Source: Mangifera indica
Lineage: Eukaryota; Streptophyta; Magnoliopsida; Sapindales; Anacardiaceae
Assembly: GCF_011075055.1 (NCBI RefSeq)
Contig: NC_058152.1
Location: 4,588,001-4,652,000 of the forward strand
Direction: 5' to 3'
DNA length: 64,000 nt
A model generated the notes under the pieces. That model did not search any database and was not told the DNA's origin. It worked only from the letters and a program-made list of their open reading frames with translations. The translations under genes were made by a program, and so were the position numbers. Numbering within the stretch: the stretch's first letter is position 1; each line of letters starts with the position of its first letter. Below are positions 50,336 through 62,303 of this stretch, piece by piece.

Positions 50336-51300
50336 ACACATAAAGTATTATCACAGTACATAGTAACATAGATTTAGTTTTTAAAACACAAATGACAAAA
50401 CAAAGACAATTATCAATCTGAAAAAAAAGTACTAGCAAACACATAAAATAAAATAAATAACACGAATTAGAAATTCTAATTCCAAAATTAGGGTTTCTAC
50501 TTTGGAAAAATAATTAAAAATTCGAGTAAACAAATAACAAATCTGATATATCTTTTGTCGTTATTGCTGAACTCGTCAACTTCAAACGTGAGTGCTTGAC
50601 AAATAGAAGTGCCTAAAACCAAAAGCAAAGATGATTTGTCACCGAAGTGGAACAGAGGAAGTGCTCGATCTTGAAAGGTAGAAAGAGTCAACTGGATGTT
50701 GATGTTATCGATAGAGACATTAAGTGACGAGGTTTTTTGAAAGTCGAATGATGAAGAGTTTACATAAAGCTAGAAGATGCGTGCATGAGATGATGAGAGA
50801 CTGAAACTTTAAAGTTGAAAGCAAAGCCAAAATGAAATACACTTTGACTTTTGATAAAAAAAAATTATACTAAAAAGTTAATGAGAGACAATAGAAATAT
50901 TTATTTATTTAAATTTTCTCTAATTAATAAAATCAAATTAAAAAAATTTTAAAGTGCACTCATAGAAAAATAATGGGGAAACAACTATTCTTCACTAAAC
51001 ACTACCCTGACCCGTTAAACCCTTGTACCCTCTTCAAAAAGTCATTGACCAAACTCCTAAATTCAGATATGGCTGATTTATCAGCCAAATTGGTGAAAAA
51101 GAAGAAGAGAAAGCTTTCCTCTCAACAAGAGGAAATAAGGCCAAACTAAAGCCCACCGTATCAATTTATATTTACCAAAGAACGAGTCGGTAGAAGTTGA
51201 ACTTGAAGTTGAGTAAGACTAGAAGCTAGAAGAAGGCCTCCCCTGGAAGAATTTGAAGTTGATTCTTTCAATACAGAATAAAGATATTGATCTTCAGAAG
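50336..51300. other. hAT interior, non-coding
   Basis: No gene recognised. A 64-codon - strand frame at 50,497-50,691 shows no known domain. Confidence 0.4.
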
Positions 51301-51468
51301 CTTAGGCGAGCTTAATTGGCTTGCGAGTTATGCTGAGCCACTTGGGTGATTATTCGAGCTCAGACTCGGGCTTGAGCTAGGTTTTAATATCAAACAAAGC
51401 TCGAGCTCGCAATTATAAGGCTTGTTTCAGGTTTGTTTGAGCCAAGCTCGAGCTCAAACAAAATTAAT

Positions 51469-52408
51469 TAAAAATCAATTAAACTCCTTAATGTATGCTA
51501 AGTCTTCTATTATAAACTAAACTCATACCTCATTAATTTACTAGGAAACATTAAGGGTGCGTTTGGTTGAGAGATTTTAAGATTACCTTGATAATCTATC
51601 TTTTATTCCCTTGTTTGGTTTGTCAGTAATAAAAGATTACAGTAATCTTCTATTACCAATGCTGATGTGACAGGTAATATAGGTGGTAATCTGATTACCA
51701 CCTTCACCTTAGGTATTTAAAGATTACTGGAATAATCTTGAGTTTATTATAATTATATTATTATTTATTAATTTTTTGAGATAAAAATAAATTTATTTTT
51801 AATTAATATGACAAATAATATAAAAAATATTTAAAAATAATTATATTCAAGGGCATTTAAGTAAAATAATTTACTAGTAATCTTTTATTACCTTTAACCA
51901 AATACAATAATTATTTATATCTATTAAATTTTATCAAACATAGTAATCATTTATACCCAGTAATCTTCTAAGTAATCTATCTTCAAGGTAATCTTTCTAT
52001 TTTAGTAATCAAACATTACCCAAACCAAACGCCCCCTAATGGTTATGTGTTTTTCTAAATCTAGGAAATATGTCTCCTATCATTGCATCCAAGTTTCCAT
52101 CTAGTTCTAAAGCAATTAAATGTACAAATTTGGGTCAAATGGGCTTCTTAAAGCTCCTTGGACAGTTTGGGTTCAAAATGGACTTCATTTGTTGCTTATT
52201 TGGGCTAATGAGTGTAAGCTATTCACTTGGACCTTGGGTTTATACTATGACGCTATACTCAAAAGTGAAATTAGGCAAAAAACAAGGGAGCAATGCTTTT
52301 TTTGGCTTGTGAGTTGCTAGATTTTCATTTTTCTTAAGCTGTTGGATGGCATGAAGGCTTGAGGAAGGTTTGGAACCCAACAATGGTGATGGAGTCGAGT
52401 ATGCATCA
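51469..52408 (-). repeat. Ty3/gypsy 5' LTR, second part
   Basis: AAATTAATTAAAAATCAATTAAAC onward aligns with 40,822-41,188 and ends GAGTATGCATCA at 52,408, the LTR terminus. It is interrupted by the MITE at 51,555-52,036. It carries about 100 bp (near 52,295-52,380) missing from the 3' LTR, so the 3' LTR has a deletion. Confidence 0.82.
51555..52036 (+). mobile_element. Tourist/Harbinger-type MITE (reference copy)
   Basis: 482 bp with terminal inverted repeats GGGTGCGTTTGGTT and (inverted right end) GGGGGCGTTTGGTT, flanked by TAA at 51552-51554 and 52037-52039. It interrupts LTR sequence that is continuous at 40,905 in the 3' LTR. No coding capacity; long internal inverted arms. Confidence 0.9.
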
Positions 52409-53171
52409 CATAATCATATTTAAATCCAATTATTCTATAAACTCGAAACAAATAATTTGAATACAAAACACAATTCAACCATGCAACCCAAGATCTCTAA
52501 AATCCAAATCTATCCCTTTTGTGTGTGGCTCATAAGTCTTTTTTTATCATACTGATAATGAATATATTTATATTGAATTTGTAATCTATTCAAGGATAGG
52601 TGGGACGAGGAGAGAACAACAAGAGAGAAAGTTATAAAGAAATAAAGAGTGGATTAGGGAGTGTTTCGAATTGTGGTGGGTTATGGGGTAAGGTGGATGG
52701 AGAGATAGTGGATTCAAAATATTATAACTTTGAGCATTGCTCATTTTCTTTTTAAAAATCAAATTTACAATATAATTTAGTTATATTTTTAAAATTTCAT
52801 TTTTTTTTTTATGATTAATAATACTATGTATACAATTTTAAATACAAATAATGACGTGTTGCTATATAATTAGATATTATCTTATCTTTAATTTTTAACT
52901 ATTTAATCATATAATAATATATTATTTATGCATAAAATTTGTATATAAAAATTGTATATATAACACTACTATTTTATAACATATGAAAACACTCTTTCAA
53001 CTAATAAAAATAAATTTATATATTTTTTTGTTTATGTTTGTCGTTATATTTTCTAAAACTAATAAAATTTAAATAATTATTTAAGTAGCATAGTAATTAA
53101 TACCATTAGACTGAGGTTAAGTAAAATATTCAAACCCAAATCAGATTTGCCAACTATTTGGAATTAGCATG
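52409..53171. other. AT-rich intergenic stretch
   Basis: No feature recognised. Confidence 0.4.
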
Positions 53172-53632
53172 TAGGGTTAAATTCGAATCAAATTTATTTG
53201 AACTCGAGTTTGATTCAAATAAGCTTGAGATAAATTGAATTCAAACCCAAACTCAAGCTTGAAAATTCAACATTTTTGAGCTTGAGTTTTATGGGTGTTC
53301 GACTCATAAAACTCATAAACTTGAAAAAACTTATAAAACTTGTGAACTTGAAAAATTCAGTACAAATCGATTAAAACGACATTATTTTCACTAATATATA
53401 ACAAAATAATGTTATTTTAATATCGAACCGAGCTCAAAGCTCAATTCGAGCCAAACTAGGACTCGATTTCTCTCAAACTAATTGAGTTCAAACACTTTTA
53501 AAACGAACTTAACGAATTTAAATTTGAACTCAAATTTGACTTCACTGAAACAAGTTAAACTCGAACTTAGATGAATTCAAATTCGACTCACTCGTAGATG
53601 AATTCGAATTTGATTCATCTACCTTTGTTTTA
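53172..53632. mobile_element. hAT-type GAGCTC-rich element, degenerate
   Basis: It starts TAGGGTTAAATTCGAATC, like the hAT end at 34,000, and is full of TTGAACTCGAG/GAGCTCAAAGCTC motifs plus the shared core AAAACGACATTATTTT. The right end (GAATTTGATTCATCTACC) is drifted and no clear 8-bp repeat is visible. Confidence 0.6.
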
Positions 53633-54109
53633 CACTGACGAAATGCTGTGTTAAAATCAACTTAGTCTGGCAAAGACTACGATGCTGAGATATTATTTTG
53701 TTATTACGAAGGAACCTGGTTGGGTAAGCAAAAATTAAATAAAAGGTAAACAGTACTAGATGCGGTCTGATACCTAATTAATTTTCTGATAAAAAACAAA
53801 TTCTTCTACCTGTTCACATTATCCATTCCATTGATGAATAGTTACTGTATTAGCACTTGATGTGCGTTAAAATTAGAACAATGCTATATGTACATATTTT
53901 TGATACATAATTTATATACACAGTAATATATCATTATATAATTAAGTGATTTTAAAACATGCGTTATCATATGATAAAGAAACATCCAACCATATGATAA
54001 CACCTCATTTGTGTATATAAATTATGTATCAAAAATAGACACACATAATTTTATTGTTAAAATTATTAGAGGACAATATCATTTCAGCCCATTAGGCCGT
54101 CTCATTTGC

Positions 54110-54349
54110 CATAAAAAAATATTATCAAATGTTATTTTGATAATTTTTTATTATCAATAATAATATAACAATTTTTATTTCAAATATTAAAATATTTTTT
54201 ATTTTATTCTTATTTACTAAATTTTTAAGTCTAAAATCACTTTATTTTTAATTAACATAATAATTATAGTCAATATCCTTCAAGATGATTTATATTTACA
54301 GTAATCTTTCATATTTAATAATAAAACATTTCCTAATCTAAACACACCC
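54110..54349 (+). mobile_element. truncated Tourist-type MITE
   Basis: TTTTAATTAACATAATAATTATA ... TTTACAGTAATCTTTCATA ... AAACACACCC resembles the right half of the 51,555 MITE and ends at its terminus, followed by TTAA. The left end is not identifiable. Confidence 0.5.
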
Positions 54350-54599
54350 TTAAGAGTAATTTGTTTTTCACAAAACCGCCTGTATATTGTTATTGAATCC
54401 CACATTAGACACTAGTCCAATGATACTTAGACAATGCTTATTTCATTTAATATGCATTCATTTCCACAAATTAGTTCATGCTATCGCGGAGGGGTGTTGT
54501 GTGAGGGGACGGATCATGCACAACTAGCCTTGGATTCGTGTATAAAAAATTTCGTTATCACATCCAATATCCATGGCAAAAGTAATTGATAACTTACAA
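54350..54599. other. TRA1 3' flank
   Basis: Probable 3' UTR and downstream sequence of the - strand TRA1 gene. No other feature seen. Confidence 0.45.
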
Positions 54600-57500
54600 T
54601 CAGAACCAGGGATGCCATGTTGGATCCATCATACACAAGTTTCTGGGGGTCAAAGCAGCTTCAACCAACTCATTGACGCCCCTCTGCGCTGATTGGGGTG
54701 ACTCCATGGCATCCTCTTCCTGAATGCCAAAACAAAATAAGATGTCATCAAATTAAAATCCACCAAAGATGTCCAAATTCAGCCTACTGGGTATGAAAAA
54801 GCAAACTTTACCATTACCTCTTCAGAATAATGAGGCGCGATTTCATTGATCCGGCCGATAACATTCTCCACATTGGTGCTAACCTTGTGTTTGAAATCAA
54901 CAGGGTTCAAACTGCTTCCTCCAACTGGGGGCACAGGCATCCCGAGTGGTCTTCTCCAAGACCATGATAGCAACTCGTCACGGAAAAACATGGCTAATTG
55001 ATACCATAAATGCTGGCTTTGCTGCAATATATAGGAGAAAAAAAAAAAAAAAGAACAAGAAAAAGTTAAGTCAAAGTTCTACCTGTGCTCTAGATCTATA
55101 GGTTAAATGAAACAACTTTCAGAAAACTTACTTTGGATGAAACCACAGCCTGTGCTGCAGCGCACATTGCGGACACAATGAGGCCTTCCACACCAAAATG
55201 GGAGAAAAATGATTGCATGTTCCTTGTCAGACGGAAAGGCACTGGTTCATTAAACTCTATCATTCCATTTGCGTCATAAGCTGGGTGAAAATCTGTCTGG
55301 AATATTTTCCCAGTGTTCTTAGCAAACAAAATCTTGTTTGGAGACCTTCCTCCAATTTGTAGCATAAAAGACATGAAACTTGAAAGGGCCAACTGTATGG
55401 CAAATTGCTTTTTGAAAGCCCACATATGATTACCACTCAGCAGTGTCTTGTACATGCACTGCGAAAAAATGCTCTCAGTCACAATTCTTTGTTATATCAT
55501 TATAAGCTTGGAGACGCAGATCTACAACAGCTTCAGGTGAGATTTGGCCTGATATAGCTTGGTTTAACTGCTCCTTGAAATAGGCAATAGGTTGATCAGC
55601 CTCTCGATCATTCCTAGAACAATGGTTCTCATACACCTCAAGGAAGGTGCTGTACATCAGATCATCTTCAACCATTCGAACCTGGCCATGCAGCATTTCA
55701 ATTATTAGACAAATTATTTTTTACAGAAATCTCTGTACAGGTTAGTCAGCAATCACCACTCAATAAATACAAGTGAATGAACATGGAAATAAAAAGGGAA
55801 TGATTTTCTCGGTCAAAGGTACCTTCTGCATTCATCCCATGCCACACTGACTTCTTATGTGGTTTCTTATAACCATGGTTTTCCATTCAAAGGAAGAACA
55901 GAGAAATAGAGGACATAAAATGTTGAAAAAAGAAAGTACAGCACCTGTGACCAAACAGGAATAATAATTGGTGTGTGAATGCATATGTGGCGTCGTCTTG
56001 ATTCCTTGTGCTTATCAAACATTTGGTTCATCATCCTGAAAAGCTGTAATATTCTTTCATCACTCCTAGCATTTGGGGTCAAAGATGTCTGAACAATGAA
56101 ATGTCGTTGAGAGCCACCAGAGCCTATCAAGGTCAAATGACGAAAACTACTTCCATGCCTTCGCACTATTGGTATATCAGATCCAACCCTATCTAGCTTA
56201 ATGGAATGGTCCGGTGCAATTTCCTGAAAAATTGAGTAGAAAAGTTAAACTAGACTAACAACAAATACTATTGCTCTTGTACGGCATTATTGTCTTCTAA
56301 CTTGCATCTTTTTAATAGGCCTCTTCTTAGGAAATTTAGGGAGTTTGATTAACAGAGCGAGCACTAAAAAATATATATATATAAATTTCCAACTCAATTT
56401 TAACCATCATGACTCACAAAATATTCAACTGACCATGATGACAGAAACTGAAAAACTAAATACTGATGTAATTCACCTGATCACCAAAATACTGTCCAGG
56501 AATCTCTACATCAACCACATGGAAATCACGCAAACCCTGCTTTCCTCTTCCAATTTTAACATGGCTGGAAACCTGCCTTCAACATTGCTCTGGAGAACAT
56601 TTTTCCAATGTTTCAATCTTTCAGTCAGCTCAGAGAGGGTAGCAGGGAAAGTAGCTGTACTTTCTGGATCAAGATCTCTTTCAAAATCCTGCTTGTACTC
56701 TCTCACAAAGTCAACATGCTTGTTCACTGCATCTGCAGAGAAGCACGCCCTGCAAACACCAGAAAGCTCCTTCTTTAGGGATTGTGGAACCTCTGCTGTT
56801 GTAGCTGTAGGATACTTGTAACAACGATGCAGTAGAGCATTTACAACTGCCAGAAGTCTCTCCTCTGGCAGAGTAACAAATCTTGAACCAATTTCCGTAA
56901 GTAAACTCTGCATACAAATGCAGAAAAAAACCCTCACATTAAAAGCTACTTCCTCGTGTTATCTCATCAATTTCAGTGGCACCAAGTAAAATAATGGCAG
57001 TATCAAGAGCAATTAAGAAATAAACTAGTCATGTTTCTTGTGTTCTAAATTTTTCCTTCCTCAAATTGACAAAAAAAATAAATAAATAAATAAAATAATA
57101 GTGAAGCATGATTTTCTGGTGAAGCAGTTATTTGCACTTATCTACTATGACATCCTCATGAATCATCATTCAAGTAAAACAAGAAATTCAGTACAGAAAG
57201 TTCACCAAACAGGCTTGTGTGCTTGCTTCTGAGGGTCTCCATTATATCCTTTGCAGCATCAAAAGCACTGGCAGCAGAAGCTACCAAACCTAAAGCACCA
57301 TTACGCCTCATTGCATTTTGACCACCTTCATTGGTGGCAGAACCTTGTTGCACAGGTTGATCATTGGATGTGTTCACACTACTTTCTGCAGTTATCGGCC
57401 GTTCAGGATCTTGCCCATGAGAGATACAATTATCATTAGATCCAATCCCACCAGACTGAGTGGCTTGATTAATTGGTTTGTCTGAAGGTAAAATCCCCCC

Positions 57501-57717
57501 ACCCTGACACTGGGCTCTTGCATTTCCATCAACCAATCCAAGAGAACCAGCACTGGAAGCAGAGGCATTTTGCTGCATTCTTTGCTGTGCCATTACAATT
57601 CTACCTAGTTCAGATTTATTTGCAACATCACGACGTTCAAGCAAATATGTGCGGAGCCAGTAATACAGAGCCTGACAGTTCAAAACAATTAAGGATAAAG
57701 CTTACAAAATAAAAACA

Positions 57718-57742
57718 TTGTGTGTGTGTGCGTGTGTGTGTA
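57718..57742. repeat. (TG)n microsatellite in a TRA1 intron
   Basis: TGTGTGTGTGCGTGTGTGTG in the 95-bp intron between exons 57767-58057 and 57195-57671. It occupies much of that short intron. Confidence 0.9.
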
Positions 57743-60700
57743 TCTCACATTTGTAAAGAAATCTACCTGTGGGTACACTGAGGCAATTTTTAGTAGGACC
57801 AGTTTGCAATGAGGTGCTTCTGCTCTTTGCAGTGAAAGTAGTAGCTGTGGAATCCAAGAAAGCCAGACCCAATGGGGTATTTGTTCCAAGTACTTATCAA
57901 ATGCCCTACCCACAGGCTCATTGGGAGTATCAAAGCTTAGAAGATATAGAACACGAGCAAGATGGCTGCTGGAATTAGAAACACCAAATTTAATACCTTG
58001 AAGAAAGCAGCTAATGGCGTATTCTAACCAAACCTCATCATTGCCCTCTTTATACACCTTAAGTTACAAATAAAAAAACAGATCAGTACCACAGTACCAA
58101 GTTTGAGTCACAGATGACTCCATGGCAAGAAAAAGCAGATCATTTGATTACCATGTCACAATAGTTTCCCCAGCTTATCCACCCCTTAGGCAAATTTTTG
58201 AAAAGACTGATAGTACTGGAATATGCAACATTAGCTCCTTCAGTATCATTTAGCTTTAACAGGAAATCCCCCTTGAGGCGGAAAATTTCTGCTTTGTGTT
58301 TCACAGGAAAATACTCCAAATTATTGCTGTTGATCAAATTCAGCCCACTGCTAAGCTCCCCCTTCATCTCCAGGTAAGCTTTCGTCTGTTCTCTTATCTT
58401 AACAAAGGCCTCCTGCAATATGCAAGAGAATCAGCAATTAGATAATCATAAAAAATGACTAAAGATAAGCTCAGGAGAGATTAACACAGCAGACTCATCA
58501 TAAAGTTCACCTGATTAAATGATGGAATTGAATTTACAAATCAAGAAATCTCATTACAGAACTTCAAATAATTGGTACAACTACTTGTTCCTTGGTAAAA
58601 AAAAATTAAAGATGAGGCGTCCCAAAATATTTGAGAAGAAGCCAACCATTTGGCAAAGAGGAAAATAGTTTTTATACTTTTCTAGATGACACATTCTTTA
58701 TAGCATCTAATACCTGTACTTCCATGGTGGTATGACCATACATATTTTCCAGTATCATCACACAAACATCATAAAGGCCTCGCTTACGGGCAATGCGAGC
58801 AAGCTTATTCACATTCCAAGCTTTGTCACGATAACCAAGCTGATGAAGCTGTGGATTTGAGTTGCTAAAATCCTTGAATGCATCTATAACAGAATTATAC
58901 ATTTCATTCCTCCAGTGAAGCAAATCATACCAAACAGATATATTATCCCATTCATTTGGAGTTCTCAGCCTCCAAGTCTCTAGGATGTCCTTGAGATCAG
59001 CATAAAGATTTCCATGTACCCCAACAACAGAACTGCCAGAAACCTTGTTCCCATTGGAAATATCTGTGAGAATTCTAGCAGATTCTTGAACCTCAACCAG
59101 CTGCTGGAATTGCTGCAAAAGAGGAATCCTTGCATGAACTGACATTTCAGGTAACTGCCACCACTGTTCTAAAGCAAGATCAACACCTTTCCCAACAATG
59201 CTTTCAGCATCCCCTACACCATTTATATTTCTGTCATGTAAGGCAAAGAAGGCTTGAATCAAACGAAGTTTTGGAGTTTCCTCTACTTGTGCCTTTGGGA
59301 TTACATGATCCTTCAAATGTGCCCAATCAGGCAATTTCCATAGGCTATCAAGTAGAATTTCATAATTCTCAATGCTCTTCCCAAAGTCTACCAATGCATC
59401 CCACTGACTAAGTTGGCAAGCACAGTAAAGCCATTGCTCTTCCCAAAGACACATTTCAGCCTTTGGCACTGTATTGTTATATGTTCCTTGAGTAGCCTTA
59501 ACCATTGCTTGGTAAAAAAGACTTTGAGCCAGCTGCCAGTAACCATGCTGAACAAGTGAAAGACCTGCCCTGGTTTCTGCGGTGATTGATCTTTTCTTCC
59601 ATAACCCACACCTCATATCTTCTTCATTGAGCAAACGATACAGCTCTGCTAGAGACTCAGAGCATTTTGTGTCATTCATAAACAACATTACATGACTTTC
59701 AAGCAGAGCCAATGCTATGTGCCACACATTATAAGTTTTTCCTATGTATTTAATGAGTTCACTTGGCATCCGAGGTTGAGGATGGCTCAACTGAAGTCCT
59801 TCCAGAAGTGCTTGCACAACATTTGGTCTGCTCGCTTGTTGCCTCTTATGATAATCCTTTGACAGAAGAGAAATCATTGGTTTAGCTAGAGCGACCTGCT
59901 CTTCTTTGTGTAAGGTCACCCAACCAGTGGGAAATACCAACACCCACAGATGGTATGCAACATTCGCATCAGTGTGAGCCAGCTTTCTCAATGGGATAAT
60001 AAGATCAACCACCTGGAAGAAGAAAACAAGTCAGGCTTAAATGTGATATGCAACATGTATCCAAAATGAAGAAACTTCCAACAAGCCGTTTTACAAAAGG
60101 GTTATCATTAACAAATGCTATGGTCACTTAAAAACATAAATAAAGAAACGATGCCAGCACAAGTATTTGCCAATTAGTGTGTCCCTTTAGTTCATCTGAC
60201 AGAAGAAATTAAATGGAAGTAAAAAATAATAGTGACAAACATTAAGTCAATCTTTGCATTCTACCCATTAAGCTCTCCAACTGGCATGTATTTATCAACG
60301 ATGCACCAAGGGGGGTGGTGGGTGTTAAGAAACCAATATTTATCATTTCAATAGTGAGGCCAAGTCTCCATAAAAACAACCTAGGGTGAGGTATATCAGC
60401 CAAGCCATGAACTGTAGTGACAAATAAATTAAAACAACCTAATTACAAATTTGAAATCTAGATAGAAATTCATTCTAATACAGTGACTAAATTAATTTTG
60501 AGATTCCATATTAAGAACATGGTTGACTACAAGGCAAACAAAGTTCAGCACTAGAACAATGTGACACTAGAAATAAGATTCTAAAAAGTATATATAAAAA
60601 TTTAAATATAACCTGAAGTTTGCTCATTTCACTCAAAAACTGTGCGTGCTTCAGAAGAAGGTTATCTAATGTTAGAGGAGTATCATCATGACTCTCTGGA

Positions 60701-62238
60701 ACATCTGTACTCTGGTGCTGCATTGCTGAACTATCAGAAAGTGAACCTGAAACCACAAATGGAAAAATCCTTGCAGAGTTCGGAGCAAGTGTAATAGGCT
60801 TATTTTCAACCAAGATTGCTAGAATAAGATCAAGTCCCTGTTTAAGCCAGAAGACATCACTCAATGCCTCCCAGTCCTGAATTTGGATAATGTACTGAAG
60901 CCTTGTGAACAAGGTCTTCCCAAGAGATTCATCATACAGTGAGAAGAATTTGATCCTCATTTCTGGATCCTTTGCCCATAAACCAAGCATGTATTGTTTT
61001 TCAACCTTCTGGAACACATCTTGACGTAGAGCCAGATGATATCTGGAAGTCAACCAATCATGTTACTAGTACTGTAATAAAATATAATGGAAATTAACTC
61101 AAAGCAAGTCACATACTTATCTGACTCAGCACAAATTTCATAAAGCAGTTGAAGATATTTCCTGTTCCACTCGTCCACAGCATCAGGGAGAAAGTTCTCA
61201 TTTTCAACTTGTGAAAGCTTCTGAAGAAAAGACAATATTTCCTTATGAGTGAGGAAAGCACTAGATAAGCCAGATGTGCCTGGTTTGCTTAAGTCATCTT
61301 CAATCCACCCTTTCAGCACATCAAGTATGCAAAGCAGCACACTAGGATCAGTACCCTTCTCTGAGAGCAAGGCATTCAATAGTTGAGTCACGGTCTGTTT
61401 GCATTCTGGAACAAGCATGACTCTCTCACTTATAAGCTTTAAGACAGATTTTATATTTGAGATGACTGCTTCAACATCAACCACTTGACATGATGAAGAG
61501 ACAGCAGAATAAGGATCAGCTTGCTGACCCTGCATGTGAAGGATATCTTACTTCAAGGATTTCAAGAAAAATGAACATAAAGCAGACATCGAGTGTCATG
61601 CCAATCAAATTTACGAAGGAAAGCATACAATTACAACACTAAGATTGTAAGGAGAAAGTAGTCACGGCATTTAATTTGACATTTTCAAGTGATGTTTCTT
61701 TATATGAAAAAAAATTAAAAGTGGACAAAATAAGATAACATAAAATCGGTTGATGACAATTGCAAATAAGATCCCTAATCCAGAAAGGAAAGCAGTACAT
61801 CTTACAAGGTCAAAAATATGTTAATCTTGAAGACATGGGTAAGAACAAGGGAGTCCACACAGCAATTTATAATGAACTTTCGAGAAAAGAAGTTGACCCC
61901 ATTCTTGACATTCCAAACATAATATGGAGTTCAAAAATGTTCTCAAAATTGAAACCTAAATCAACCAAAAGCACCCTTCAAACAGCATCACCATAACCGA
62001 ACCTCTATTGCAGAACCATAACTTAATGCTTAACTAACATGAAGACTAGAATCCCTGCTATCAACTCCACTTGTCCCAAAAAAGTATCAAATGATCTGAT
62101 CAGTGCATAAACAAGTAGAAAACATGTATCATTTTGGAAGACAATGAGAAATGCATGCATTAGGAGCAATAAAAATATTAGATGCAGCATAAATGTAGCC
62201 TAATTGTAAAAACAGAATAAATCCTATAGGGCATGACA

Positions 62239-62240
62239 TA

Positions 62241-62272
<32 letters not shown>

Positions 62273-62303
62273 CAAGAAGAAGAAGAAGAAGAAGAAGAAG
62301 AGA
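62239..62303. repeat. (AAT)n-(AAG)n compound microsatellite in a TRA1 intron
   Basis: About a dozen AAT units (from 62,241), then CCAAG and about eight AAG units, in the intron of about 1.07 kb between exons 62597-62944 and 61117-61529. Likely length-polymorphic. Confidence 0.9.

Larger units (their letters stand above)
43775..51468 (-). mobile_element. ~7.7 kb hAT transposon inserted in the gypsy 5' LTR
   Basis: The left terminus CAAGGCTGGATTCGAAC matches the 34,000 hAT end. Subterminal GAGCTTG/CGAGCTC repeats lie at both sides (43,810-43,950 and 51,300-51,466). A hAT transposase remnant is inside. To the left is the first half of the LTR and to the right the second half, so the LTR gap defines the insert. 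The expected right terminal repeat and about 20 bp of LTR are missing, so the right edge has suffered a deletion and no 8-bp duplication can be shown. Confidence 0.78.

Noticed and set aside
51469..52408. Independent solo gypsy LTR
   Set aside because: It covers only the half of the LTR missing at 43,770, so it is better explained as the other side of the hAT insertion.
56345..56821. 158-codon + strand frame
   Set aside because: It lies antisense to a well-conserved TRA1 exon and has no family of its own.
57251..57712. Several + strand open frames
   Set aside because: Antisense shadows of TRA1 exons and a microsatellite.
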